NCBI GenBank assembly: GCA_036659415.1
Contig: JAVXCQ010000011.1
Span: forward strand, 1 to 62,875
DNA: 62,875 nucleotides
Direction: 5' to 3'
Source of the DNA: JAVXCQ01 sp036659415
GTDB lineage: Bacteria > Bacillota > Negativicutes > Acidaminococcales > Acidaminococcaceae
Shown here in pieces: positions 53,640-62,400 of this stretch (positions are counted from its first letter, which is position 1; every line of letters starts with the position of its first letter). A program made the position numbers and the translations under genes. Under the pieces are notes generated by a model. The model was given only the letters and a program-made list of their open reading frames with translations. It did no database searches and was not told where the DNA came from.

Positions 53640-54860
53640 TTAATTAAGGATTAAACGATAATAGGTTTTTTTACCTTTACGCAGGAGGACACTATGGTCA
53701 CCATCAAGGACAGCACTGGTGAAAAGAGCGTCTACGTCTGTTACTTTATTGTCGCCTAAGGAAAGGCCACCTTGTTGTATTAGGCGACGACCTTCACTTT
53801 TACTGGCAAAAATTTCTTTAGCGGTTAAAATATCAATAAGCTTATTTTCTAAGTCAGCAGGGGTAAGGTGTACGGTGGGGACGTCTTGTAAGTCCGCACC
53901 GCCACCGAAGAGGGCTTCTGTAGCAACTTTCGCTTTATCTGCTTCTGCTTGACCGTGTACCAGCTTGGTTACTTCATAGGCCAAAACAATTTTAGCTTCG
54001 TTAATGGCGGCATCTTGGAGTGCTCCTAAACGGCGAACTTCCTCCATTGGCAAAAAAGTGAGTAAGGCTAGGCAATTTTCCACGTCGGCATCATTAACGT
54101 TGCGCCAATATTGATAGAAGTCATAGGGGGAAGTTTTTTCAGGGTCAAGCCAAAGTGCACCACCGACAGTTTTGCCCATTTTGACGCCTTCGCTAGTGGT
54201 GAGTAATTTGCAAGTCATACAATAGGCCGGTTTTTGCTCTTTACGGCGGATAAGGTCAACGCCGGCTAGCATATTAGACCATTGGTCATCGCCACCTAAT
54301 TCCAAAACGCAATTATATTTGCGGTGCAAGGTTAAAAAGTCGTAGGCTTGCATAATCATATAGTTAAATTCAAAGAAAGACAGCCCACTTTCCAAACGTT
54401 TTTTAAAGCATTCTGCCGTTAACATTCTGTTAACGGAGAAATGCACACCTACATCTCTGAGCATTTCAATATAGTTCAAGCTGAGAAGCCAGTCTGCATT
54501 GTTCACCATCAGTGCCTTGCCGGCGGAGAAATCAATGAAGCGGGACATTTGTTGCTTGAAACATTCGATATTATGATTGATAAAATCTGTAGTGAGCATT
54601 TTGCGCATATCGTCTTTGCCGCTGGGGTCGCCAATCATTCCGGTTCCGCCGCCTAAAAGACAAATTGGACGATGACCGGCCCGCTGCATATGAGCCATTA
54701 ACATGAGGGCAATAAAATGTCCCACATGTAGGCTATCGGCAGTAGGATCAAACCCGATATAAAAAGTTACTTGTTCTTTTTCCAATAATTCTCTGATTTC
54801 GTCTTCGTGGGAAAGTTGTTTAATAAAGCCACGGTCTTGCAAGATATCAAAAACTGACAT
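53640..54860 (-). CDS. tyrS: Tyrosyl-tRNA synthetase TyrS
   Basis: Charges tRNA-Tyr. The 406-aa class I synthetase has YIGFDPTADSLHVGH (HIGH motif at 45-48), LLGGGTGMIGDPSGK, ELGGDDQWSNML, the KMSKS-equivalent KMGKT (227-231) and a C-terminal S4 RNA-binding domain (RRLIQQGGLSLGDNKV). The KMGKT variant is common in bacterial TyrS of this type. Its leader is a T-box, so it is induced when uncharged tRNA-Tyr accumulates. Confidence 0.97.
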   Translation of the reverse strand: MSVFDILQDRGFIKQLSHEDEIRELLEKEQVTFYIGFDPTADSLHVGHFIALMLMAHMQRAGHRPICLLGGGTGMIGDPSGKDDMRKMLTTDFINHNIECFKQQMSRFIDFSAGKALMVNNADWLLSLNYIEMLRDVGVHFSVNRMLTAECFKKRLESGLSFFEFNYMIMQAYDFLTLHRKYNCVLELGGDDQWSNMLAGVDLIRRKEQKPAYCMTCKLLTTSEGVKMGKTVGGALWLDPEKTSPYDFYQYWRNVNDADVENCLALLTFLPMEEVRRLGALQDAAINEAKIVLAYEVTKLVHGQAEADKAKVATEALFGGGADLQDVPTVHLTPADLENKLIDILTAKEIFASKSEGRRLIQQGGLSLGDNKVTDVDALFTSAVLDGDHSVLLRKGKKTYYRLILN

Positions 54861-54918
54861 TGAAAGCCCTCCTCAAATTATAATGCTGTTACAGTTGGTA
54901 AAAAACCTAGTGGACATA

Positions 54919-55146
54919 AAAAAAGTCCCTTTCCGTGTAAACGGAAAGGGACGAGATAACCCGCGGTACCACCCTGGTTGTTTCTTTTTTGGAAGAAACC
55001 TCTTTAGAGCTGTTAACGGTGCTTGCCGGTAAGGCCTACTACTGGTTCGGCCTACTGCTCACAAGTGTATTCCGTAGCGAGGATCCGACAGGTTGCACCA
55101 AATCCTGCCTCTCTAAAGGTATCAAACGCTCGTACTTTTCTTGCTC
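54919..55146 (-). ncRNA. T-box leader of tyrS
   Basis: On the minus strand the leader holds the T-box sequence AGGGTGGTACCGCGGGTTA (complement of 54957-54975), preceded by stem I features and a GAATAC segment whose TAC would be the tyrosine specifier. A terminator (stem CGTTTCC-type: GTCCCTTTCCGT with ACGGAAAGGGAC, complement of about 54925-54951) ends in a T-run before tyrS. Uncharged tRNA-Tyr is expected to favour the antiterminator. Confidence 0.92.
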
Positions 55147-55212
55147 ATTGCATTTTTCTATGTGACTGTATACGAATATAACAATTTTGACTGTGAATGT
55201 CAAGCCCTATCA

Positions 55213-55644
55213 TCAAGAAAGTTGGGAAGTACAGTGGGGGCAACGAGTGGCCTCATCATCAATTTCACTCTTACAGAAAGGACAGTGGCGCTTAGGAACT
55301 TCCGGTGCCGGTTTTTCCAGTTTATTAATCTGTCTAATAACACAGAAAACGGCGAAAGCGATAATAAGAAAGTCGATGACGGAGTTGAGAAAAAGCCCAT
55401 AGGCAATAACGGGTAATTTAAGTTTTTCTGCTTCGGCTATGGTTGCGACTGGGGTACTGGAAAGATTAATGAATAAGTTTTTAAAGTCGATGCCACCAAT
55501 AATAATACCCAGTGGCGGCATAATGATGTTGGTTACCAGTGAGGAAGTGATTTTGCCAAAGGCACCGCCGATAATAACGCCAACGGCTAAGTCAATCACG
55601 TTACCGCGCATGGCAAATTTTTTGAAGTCATTCAAAAAAGACAT
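55213..55644 (-). CDS. mscL: Large-conductance mechanosensitive channel MscL with zinc-ribbon tail
   Basis: 143-aa inner-membrane channel that opens under hypo-osmotic shock. N-terminal FKKFAMRGNVIDLAVGVIIG and the first helix, a periplasmic loop and a second helix (GLFLNSVIDFLIIAFAVFC) match MscL. After the cytoplasmic helix comes a C-terminal zinc-ribbon-like module with C121, C124, C135 and C138 (CPFC, CPHC), which is known in some Firmicutes MscL proteins. SD AGGAGG is present before the ATG. Confidence 0.95.
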   Translation of the reverse strand: MSFLNDFKKFAMRGNVIDLAVGVIIGGAFGKITSSLVTNIIMPPLGIIIGGIDFKNLFINLSSTPVATIAEAEKLKLPVIAYGLFLNSVIDFLIIAFAVFCVIRQINKLEKPAPEVPKRHCPFCKSEIDDEATRCPHCTSQLS

Positions 55645-55711
55645 TGCAACCCCTCCTATAAATTAGCTAATCTTATAACAATTCTCTTTAAATGATATTA
55701 TTCCTGCAAAC

Positions 55712-55740
55712 TTGACTATAAAACAGGGTTATTTTATAAT
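55712..55740 (+). promoter_or_regulatory. Sigma-70 promoter of DnaA-domain-like gene
   Basis: TTGACT (55712-55717), 17-bp spacer, perfect TATAAT (55735-55740), 33 bp before the ATG; divergent from mscL. Confidence 0.8.
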
Positions 55741-55772
55741 AGAGAAAGCAAAGTAAGGCAGGAGGAAAGAGC

Positions 55773-56108
55773 ATGAGAGAAGATTTAGTTGTACCGGGTG
55801 AAAATGAAGAAAAATTTATTGCTGCCCATGATACGAGAGTGGTCACGATTCCCTTTACACCATTGGAAGAAAGAATGGCTAAAGAAAAACCTTATTTGAT
55901 GGAGGGGCTAGGCAAATTAAGGGCAACGTTAGGTGACGAAAAGTTCAAAAGATATATTAGCACTGTGCATAATATTAACAAAAGTGATACTACTGTTATG
56001 TTGATTGCTAATAGTGAATTGCATCGTACTAACATTGAACGCGAATGTTTGCTGGCTATAATGCAAGCTTTTTCGGTGGAATATGTGCGAGTAGTGGCAC
56101 AAGGATAA
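55773..56108 (+). CDS. Orphan protein resembling DnaA domain I
   Basis: 111-aa soluble protein. After a 35-residue acidic/polar N-terminus, residues about 41-108 follow the pattern of the DnaA N-terminal domain: a helix ending LRATLGDEKFKRYISTVH, a short strand, TVMLIANSELHRTNIERECL (compare the DnaA pattern of hydrophobic strand, then APN-type turn and helix) and a final strand EYVRVV. There is no AAA+ or DNA-binding domain. It could bind DnaB or a DnaA regulator, or be unrelated. It has its own strong promoter and SD GGAGGAAAG. Confidence 0.65.
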   Translation: MREDLVVPGENEEKFIAAHDTRVVTIPFTPLEERMAKEKPYLMEGLGKLRATLGDEKFKRYISTVHNINKSDTTVMLIANSELHRTNIERECLLAIMQAFSVEYVRVVAQG

Positions 56109-56143
56109 GTTCTAAGCTAGAATTTGGACAATTATTAAAAGCT

Positions 56144-56185
56144 ACCAAGAAGGCGTTCGTCGTAAGTGACGAACGCCTTCTTGGT
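56144..56185. repeat. 18-bp perfect hairpin
   Basis: ACCAAGAAGGCGTTCGTC (56144-56161) and its exact complement (56168-56185) around GTAAGT. No T-run follows on the plus strand; on the minus strand only AGCTTTTAAT. It may end the preceding gene's transcript, or be a mobile repeat; its function is open. Confidence 0.8.
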
Positions 56186-56263
56186 GAAAGTGCTGAGCTT
56201 ACGCTAGGGAGAGGACAAAGCACGAGAAAGTGCAATAACGACTTCCTACAGCAAGAAAAAGTA

Positions 56264-56292
56264 TTGACAAAGATAAGATGCCATAGTAAAAT
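56264..56292 (+). promoter_or_regulatory. Promoter of the feo operon
   Basis: Perfect TTGACA (56264-56269), 17-bp spacer, TAAAAT (56287-56292); start near 56299, immediately before the first GTTAGC palindrome. Confidence 0.85.
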
Positions 56293-56303
56293 ATCAAATT
56301 ATG

Positions 56304-56363
56304 AAAGGGTTAGCAAACGCTAACCCTTTGCTTTAACGGTTAAGTTAGCAACCGCTAACTTAA
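56304..56363 (+). promoter_or_regulatory. Tandem palindromic operators upstream of feoA
   Basis: Two palindromes with the same core GTTAGC-N4-GCTAAC. The first has 11-bp arms (56304-56314 and 56319-56329), the second 10-bp arms (56340-56349 and 56354-56363), 36 bp apart centre to centre. The position just downstream of the transcription start suits a repressor of iron or manganese type; DtxR/IdeR sites have a related TTAG-CTAA core, but the actual regulator is not in the window. The arms could also form RNA hairpins. Confidence 0.7.
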
Positions 56364-56380
56364 GAAAGGGAGGATTAATG

Positions 56381-56590
56381 ATGCCTTTAACGATGGCGGG
56401 TGTGGGTGAAAAGCATAGTATTCGCAAAGTTACCGGTCAAGATCAGGTTAGGCAACATCTGGCTGAGCTAGGTTTTGTGGCTGGAACTGAAGTAACTGTT
56501 ATTTCTAAAATTGGTGGTAATTTAATCTTGGCTGTGAAAGCCAGCCGCATTGGTTTGGATCAAACTTTGGCTAACAGAATAATGATCTAA
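56381..56590 (+). CDS. feoA: FeoA-family protein (first copy)
   Basis: 69-aa SH3-like FeoA protein, a cytoplasmic accessory of FeoB-mediated Fe2+ uptake. The pattern QHLAELGFVAGTEVTVISK, then GGNLILAVKASRIGLDQTLANRIMI is typical. Two adjacent ATGs exist (56378, 56381); the second has the better SD spacing (GGAGG, 7 nt). It has a second feoA 19 bp downstream. Confidence 0.9.
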   Translation: MPLTMAGVGEKHSIRKVTGQDQVRQHLAELGFVAGTEVTVISKIGGNLILAVKASRIGLDQTLANRIMI

Positions 56591-56609
56591 TAATAAGGGG
56601 AGGTTAGGT

Positions 56610-56831
56610 ATGAAAACGTTAAAAGAGCTTAAAGTGGGAGAAACAGCAGAAATTATAAAGCTACATGGCGAGGGTGCGGTAAAACGACGCATTATGGAGA
56701 TGGGCTTGACTAAAGGTACTAGTGTGTACGTGCGCAAGGTTGCACCTTTGGGCGATCCCCTGGAAATTACTGTACGAAATTATGAGTTGGCATTACGCAA
56801 GGCTGATGCAGCAATGATAGAGGTAGTCTAA
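56610..56831 (+). CDS. feoA: FeoA-family protein (second copy)
   Basis: 73-aa FeoA paralogue with the same SH3-like pattern (KRRIMEMGLTKGTSVYVRKVAPLGDPLEITVRNYELALRK-type spacing, shown here as EMGLTKGTSVYVRK and DPLEITVRNYELALR). SD GGGGAGG. Tandem feoA genes before feoB occur in several Firmicutes. It is separated from feoB by 77 bp that carry a third palindrome. Confidence 0.92.
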   Translation: MKTLKELKVGETAEIIKLHGEGAVKRRIMEMGLTKGTSVYVRKVAPLGDPLEITVRNYELALRKADAAMIEVV

Positions 56832-56870
56832 GGTTTAACAGCGGGTAACTGCTTATTTTTTTAAATACGA

Positions 56871-56886
56871 GTTAGCAAAAGCTAAC
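56871..56886 (+). promoter_or_regulatory. Third palindromic operator, before feoB
   Basis: GTTAGC-AAAA-GCTAAC, identical in core to the two sites upstream of feoA, placed 23 bp before the feoB start. It may be an internal operator or an RNA hairpin; no clear promoter was found next to it. Confidence 0.65.
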
Positions 56887-56908
56887 CAGCAAAGAAAGGA
56901 GCAAGTAA

Positions 56909-59071
56909 ATGGAAATTAAAATAGCCTTGGCAGGTAATCCTAATAGCGGAAAAACCACGATGTTTAACGACTTAACAGGTAGTGCCCAGTATGTAGGCAA
57001 TTGGCCCGGAGTGACAGTGGAGAAAAAAGAGGGAAAGCTGCAGGGTTTTCCTCAGGTGATTATTCAAGATTTACCAGGTATTTATTCGCTGTCACCTTAC
57101 ACTTTGGAAGAAATTGTGACGCGCCGGTATCTGGTGCAAGAAAAGCCGGCAGCATTGATTAATATTGTTGATGGGACTAATATTGAGCGTAATTTATATC
57201 TAACGACACAATTATTGGAACTAGGTATTCCTTTAGTTTTAGCTGTTAATATGATGGACGTGGTAAGAAAAAATGGAGATGAGATTGACTGTGCTAAATT
57301 AGGCTTAGCTTTGGGGTGCACAGTGGTGGCAACTTCGGCTCTGCGGGGAGAGGGGTCGCAAGAAGTGGCGGAGGCTGCTATTGCGGCGGTAGAAAGTTCA
57401 GCACCGGTGATGCGTCCCCACATTTTTAGTGGAACGGTGGAGCGAACTTTAGCCTACTTAGAAGCAGCACTGCAAGGGAAAGTTGCTACTGGTCAAGCAC
57501 GCTGGTACGCACTTAAACTCTTTGAACGGGACGAAAAAGTATTAGCGGAATTAGCTCTGGAGTCACAGCTTTGGGAACGCCTGGTAAAACGTATCGCAGT
57601 TTGCGAAGCTGAACTAGACGACGATGCAGAAAGTATTATTACTAGTGAACGCTACCATTACATCAGTCAAGTTGTTGACACTTGTGTTAAAAAAATTCAG
57701 CGAGCCGGTGGCACGACCTCTGATCGCATTGATCGCGTGGTCACGAATAGATTGTGGGCTTTACCAATCTTTGCGGCGGTAATGTTTATGGTTTATTACC
57801 TTGCGGTAACGACCGTGGGGACGCTCCTTACTGACTGGACGAATGACACCTTGTTTGGCGCCTGGATTTTGCCAACAGTGCAGGGCGGGCTTGCAGAGGC
57901 GACCGTAGCGCCGTGGCTGATTGGTCTTGTGGTGGAGGGGATCATTGGCGGCGTGGGGGCGGTATTGGGGTTTGTGCCCCAGATGTTAATCTTATTTCTG
58001 CTTTTATCGCTACTAGAGGATTGTGGCTACATGGCTAGGGTCGCTTTTATTATGGACAGAATTTTTCGGAAATTCGGGCTCTCGGGCAAGAGTTTTATCC
58101 CCATGCTGATTGGTTCCGGTTGTTCAGTGCCGGGCATTATGGCTAGTCGCACCATTGAACAGGAACGAGATCGCAAGCTGACTATTATGACGACTTCTTT
58201 TATTCCTTGTGGTGCGAAAATGCCCATCATTGCCTTAATTGCGGGAGCTTTGTTTGACGGGGCGTGGTGGCTAGCACCGATTGCTTACTTTGTAGGGGTA
58301 GCGGCAGTGATTATTTCTGGTATTATCTTGAAAAAAACCAGAGTTTTTGCTGGTAAGCCGGCACCGTTTGTGATGGAATTACCGGCTTATCACCTGCCCA
58401 CAACTGGCAATATTTTGCGTAGTACTTGGGAACGGGGCAGGAGTTTTATCCAACGGGCTGGTACGGTTATTTTATTATCTTCAGTAGTATTGTGGTTTCT
58501 ACAGGCTTTTGGTAGCGTTGAGGGTACTTTGCAAATGGTGGAAGATAATAACCACAGCTTACTGGCTACTCTTGGTCAGAGTATTGCTCCTTTGTTTGCA
58601 CCTCTGGGCTTTGGGACGTGGCAAGCAACAGTGGGAATTATTACGGGCTTAATTGCCAAAGAAAATGTAGTGGGAACGCTGGGGGTGCTTTATGGTTATG
58701 CGTCCGTAGCAGAAGATGGCGCGGAATATTGGACCTTATTGGCACAGGATTTTACTAAGTTGTCCGCCTTTAGCTTTCTTTTGTTTAATTTACTTTGTGC
58801 GCCTTGTTTTGCTGCCATAGGAGCTATTAAACGGGAAATAAACAGTGCTAAATGGACATGGTTTGCTCTTGGTTATTTGTGTATTTTTGCTTACACCATG
58901 GCACTGATTGTTTATCAATTGGGGTTGCTGTTTATGGGTGGCGGATTTACCGGTTTAACGGCTACGGCCTTTTTGCTTCTAGCTGGGTTAAGTTATCTTT
59001 TATTACGCCCTGAGCAAACGGAGGTGAACGTAGTTAAAAAGCAGAAAGGCGTGGTGGTTGTTGATGGTTAA
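56909..59071 (+). CDS. feoB: Ferrous iron transporter FeoB
   Basis: 720-aa GTP-driven Fe2+ permease of the inner membrane. The N-terminal G domain shows G1 GNPNSGKTT (8-16), the G2 threonine in WPGVTVEKKEG, G3 DLPG and G4 NMMD; a helical GDI-like region follows, then a transmembrane part with Gate-type motifs (MLIGSGCSVPGIMASR; TTSFIPCGAKMPI; TGLIAKENVVGTLG). SD AAAGGAG. It is a full-length, intact member. The stop overlaps the start of a small Cys-rich gene. Confidence 0.96.
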   Translation: MEIKIALAGNPNSGKTTMFNDLTGSAQYVGNWPGVTVEKKEGKLQGFPQVIIQDLPGIYSLSPYTLEEIVTRRYLVQEKPAALINIVDGTNIERNLYLTTQLLELGIPLVLAVNMMDVVRKNGDEIDCAKLGLALGCTVVATSALRGEGSQEVAEAAIAAVESSAPVMRPHIFSGTVERTLAYLEAALQGKVATGQARWYALKLFERDEKVLAELALESQLWERLVKRIAVCEAELDDDAESIITSERYHYISQVVDTCVKKIQRAGGTTSDRIDRVVTNRLWALPIFAAVMFMVYYLAVTTVGTLLTDWTNDTLFGAWILPTVQGGLAEATVAPWLIGLVVEGIIGGVGAVLGFVPQMLILFLLLSLLEDCGYMARVAFIMDRIFRKFGLSGKSFIPMLIGSGCSVPGIMASRTIEQERDRKLTIMTTSFIPCGAKMPIIALIAGALFDGAWWLAPIAYFVGVAAVIISGIILKKTRVFAGKPAPFVMELPAYHLPTTGNILRSTWERGRSFIQRAGTVILLSSVVLWFLQAFGSVEGTLQMVEDNNHSLLATLGQSIAPLFAPLGFGTWQATVGIITGLIAKENVVGTLGVLYGYASVAEDGAEYWTLLAQDFTKLSAFSFLLFNLLCAPCFAAIGAIKREINSAKWTWFALGYLCIFAYTMALIVYQLGLLFMGGGFTGLTATAFLLLAGLSYLLLRPEQTEVNVVKKQKGVVVVDG

Positions 59072-59231
59072 CTTTGTGCTCAGTAATTTTGCCACCATTG
59101 TTGTCGCTACGCTAGTGATGGCATTAGTGATAGGAGTAAGCGTTAAAATGTATCGGGACTACAAGCAGGGCAAAAATGCCTGTGGGTGTAACTGTGCGAA
59201 TTGTCCCAGCAGTGGTTATTGCCATAAATAA
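59064..59231 (+). CDS. FeoB-associated Cys-rich small membrane protein
   Basis: A 55-residue gene starting at the ATG that overlaps the FeoB stop by 8 bp. One transmembrane helix (about residues 8-28) is followed by a basic stretch and a Cys-rich tail with C40, C42, C44, C47 and C53 (ACGCNCANCP, YCHK). This is the pattern of the FeoB-associated Cys-rich membrane proteins (FeoC-position genes) of Firmicutes, whose function is unknown. It is followed by a terminator, so it ends the feo operon. Confidence 0.85.
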   Translation: MVNFVLSNFATIVVATLVMALVIGVSVKMYRDYKQGKNACGCNCANCPSSGYCHK

Positions 59232-59235
59232 TAAA

Positions 59236-59276
59236 TAAAAGGGTGCAGACGAAAAAATCCGTCTGTGCCCTTTTAT
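59236..59276 (+). terminator. Terminator of the feo operon
   Basis: AAAAGGGTGCAGACG pairs with CGTCTGTGCCCTTTT with two G-U pairs around an A-rich loop, followed by ATTTAT. Confidence 0.85.
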
Positions 59277-59300
59277 TTATAGTAGTTAAGTGTTGAGCCG

Positions 59301-59368
59301 AAAAGAAAAGACAGTCACCTAATGCCGTGGAAAGCATAGGGACTGTCTAAACCAGAGGTTGCCCTCTG
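59301..59368 (-). ncRNA. Candidate ~68-nt small RNA, minus strand
   Basis: The minus strand has a promoter (complement of 59375-59403), then from about 59368 a 6-bp hairpin CAGAGG-GCAA-CCTCTG with a GNRA tetraloop, a GTTT linker, and a terminator hairpin (AGACAGTC with GACTGTCT; CCTATGC with GCATTAGG, one bulge) followed by TTTCTTTT (complement of 59301-59308). This compact two-hairpin unit has no ORF of its own and no family I recognise. It is convergent with the feo operon. A small RNA is an inference from promoter plus terminator. Confidence 0.55.
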
Positions 59369-59374
59369 CGTAGC

Positions 59375-59403
59375 AGTATAACACAGGAGGGAACGGCTGG
59401 CAA
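59375..59403 (-). promoter_or_regulatory. Promoter of the candidate small RNA
   Basis: On the minus strand: TTGCCA (complement of 59398-59403), 17-bp spacer, TATACT (complement of 59375-59380). Each box is one base off consensus. The -35 lies in CTGGCAAT (59397-59404), an exact inverted partner of ATTGCCAG at 59468-59475. Confidence 0.6.
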
Positions 59404-59497
59404 TGCTAAATAGTAACAAAAGGCTTAAAAAATAAAAATAGAGTCGGCAAGCACTCTGCTTGGCGCTATTGCCAGTTTTAAAAGGCAATGAAGCTAA

Positions 59498-62400
59498 AGA
59501 AACAGGAAGGCGTTTAAAAAGGATTTAGAATATAGACTTAATAATCTTGGTAAAAATGAACGTCAATTATATGGTGATGAGGCAGTAAGTTATATTGGAA
59601 ATTCAGCTAGAAATAATTATGAGGTGGAAAGCGAGATAGAACAGGGAAAACCTTTGGGTGATGACGATAACGCTATGAATCCAGCCATACAAGCAGTGGC
59701 TGGTATTGGCATGGCGGCGGAATTTTTAGCTAACCAGCTTCATAACCCGCTTAGTGCGACAAAAAATATCTGGGAAAACATGAAGCAAACAGATGCATTA
59801 AAAATATATTTACAAAATAAACCAGAAAAGCTGGCTGAAATTAAAAATATTAGTGTCAAAACCGGACTGCCGGAGGCGGCTATTACTGATGATAATATAG
59901 ATGATGCTAGGAGGGTTTATAATGAACGAGTGAAACTAGAGGCTTTAACTCCTTTAGGGGAAAAGGAGTTTGACCTTAATAAATTATATGAAAGTTTTCC
60001 TGCTTTGAAAGGGTTAGATAATTCTAATGATATAGCTATTGCATTGCATAATATAGAAAATGTTAAAGAAACTCACAGCATTTTTGAAGCTGGTAATGTG
60101 GGTCTTGAGAGAGGCATTTTAAGTAGGGAGATTAGTAATATTGGCAAAAAATATATATATGGCGGTAAGAGTGAGATTAGCGAAGAAGATTTAATCAAAG
60201 TTCAAGAACTGGAAAATAAATTATTTGAAATGAAAAGAATACCAGGACTTTTTGAAGATCCTCTGGAGTCAATTGTAGGTTCGACTTTGGAACAAAGCTA
60301 TCGCTATGGTCCAGGACTCTTAAAAGGGATGGCAATGGGGGGAGCTACTGCTACTGCAGGAGCTTTGGCAGGCGGTGCGCTGACTGGTACTACTGGAGCG
60401 GTGGAAGGAGCTAAATTTGGATGGCAGTGGGGCCTTAAACTTGGTCTTGGCAGTGATATGTTTAATGAGATAGCAGGCAGTAAATTTCTAGAATATTCTC
60501 GTTTGCGAAATAAAGAGGGAGAAGCTTTGTTGTCATTTAATGATGCGGTTGCCTACGCTACGATGGCAGCTAGCGTTGAAACTGGTATTGAATTTTGGAA
60601 TTATGATTCTATTATGAATGTACTAGCTGGTAGTGAGCATAAGCAGGCGATAAAGAATATTATTGCTTCTAGTGTCGGAAAAGAAGAGGTTTTAGGGGGC
60701 ATTAAAAGATACCTTACCAATGCTTTGAGTGGCAGTATCGAAGTGGCCAAAGGCGAAATAGCCGAGGAAATGTTTCAAGATGTGAATGAAAAGGTATGGA
60801 TGAATAGTATATTGTCAGCTAATCCTAATAATAGTTATAAAAAATATGATGTTGCCGATATGTTAAAAGGAGCAACAGAGGCTGGTATGGAAGCTCTACC
60901 TTCTGTTATTGGTATGGGTGCTATGGCTGGCGGTGGCAGCACGATTAGTGGCATAAGGGCTGTGGCTAGAATGAGTAAGGTACGTGAGGAGTATAGTTTA
61001 GGGCAATTAAGAAATTTGTTTGGGACTAATATGCTGTCTCAGTTACGGAAAAATATGGAAGTTAATGAATTATACAAAAAATCTCCTGAGGTATATGAGG
61101 CTGTAGTTACGGAGGAGATGAAGAGTACTCCTTATAAAACTGTGTATGTTGATACGGAGCTGGCACAGCAAAATGAGGAAACAAAAGAGGTTTACAAACA
61201 ATTAGCACAAGCCTCCGGATATAATGAGGAGGAAGTAGCAGCGGCTATTGATAATAAAGTTCCGTTGGCAGTACCTAGCCAAATTTACAATAAAATTGTT
61301 GTAAAGTCTGGCATAGATACTACTGATGAACTAATTTCTTTTAGTGCTACGGATGATTGCTTAAAAAGAAAGAATGAGGCGGCTAAGATATTAGATGCTG
61401 AGCTTAGTGCAATTGTGACGAAAAATGCGGAGCAGCAAGCTAAGCTTTTAGAGAGTTTCATTAATGAGAACTTTCCCAAAGAGGATGAAGCAAGGGCAAT
61501 TGCAACGGAAATTATTTTGCAGAACCCTAATGCTCCTAGTAAAGGCTGGGCAGATATGCGTAAGGAGGTGCAGCATATAATTGATGCTAAACTTAGTGAT
61601 GTATATGCGTTGATGGCCAAAGATGCACCGGCACAAAAGGTTATTGAGGTTGGTGGAGATAATAAAGGGGTTAATGTAAGTGAACAGGCTAATTGGTATA
61701 ACAATTGGCACAAGGCTAATGGCAGAGTACCGTCTAAAGAGGATATGGAAGAAATAGCTTATGATATATTCACTGGATTGGGGGATAAGTATGGGTATGC
61801 TGACTCCATGCCTAAAACGGTTGAAGAGCAGGAAGCTGTTAAGATGATGAAAGCTGAAATGGATGCTGATTTGGCAAAACGTGCTAGGCTAGATGAAATT
61901 AAGCCGCAAATGGAAAAAATGACAGAAACTGAAATAACTAGGGTTCAGAATTTATCGCCGTCCGGGTATGTAGTATATAGTAATCTTATTGATATGTTTG
62001 CTGGTGCTACGAATAAAAAGGTAGTTAGACAACAACGTGAAGGTGCAATTATGATGGCTTATGTTGCTGATAATTATGCTAGAATTCGTTCAGAGGCTAC
62101 AGGAGAGAGTTATACTGCTCAAGATTATTTAAAGGATAAGTTTGGATTAGATGTAAATGGGGAAAAGGTAACTCGTGATGGATATAATCAACCTATTACT
62201 GAAATGGATTTAGATTTAGATGAAAAAATACCGGTTTTAGATCTAGATACTATGCCTAATATTTTACGGGGAAAAACTCCTAAGGAAATAGTGGAGTATA
62301 TAAAAAAAATCAGCAGTGGAACAGAAAATTCTATTCCAACTGCTGATTTTAAAGCTATTGTGGGATTACCACAGGATAGTGATAAGTATGGTCAGGTGCA

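Noticed and set aside
55141..55416. Plus-strand ORFs antisense to mscL
   Set aside because: mscL is clear on the minus strand with family motifs; the antisense translations have no features.
56045..56323. 92-codon plus-strand ORF before feoA
   Set aside because: It runs through the 18-bp hairpin, the feo promoter and the operator, and has no SD.
59143..59337. 64-codon minus-strand ORF after feoB, starting in the small-RNA terminator
   Set aside because: It is antisense to the coupled Cys-rich gene and crosses two terminators; no SD. Considered as a type I toxin but the sequence is not like one.
61285..61713. Minus-strand ORFs inside the large mobile-element gene
   Set aside because: They oppose a continuous 1126-codon frame with coherent composition; hydrophobic, Ser-rich translations are typical of antisense reading.
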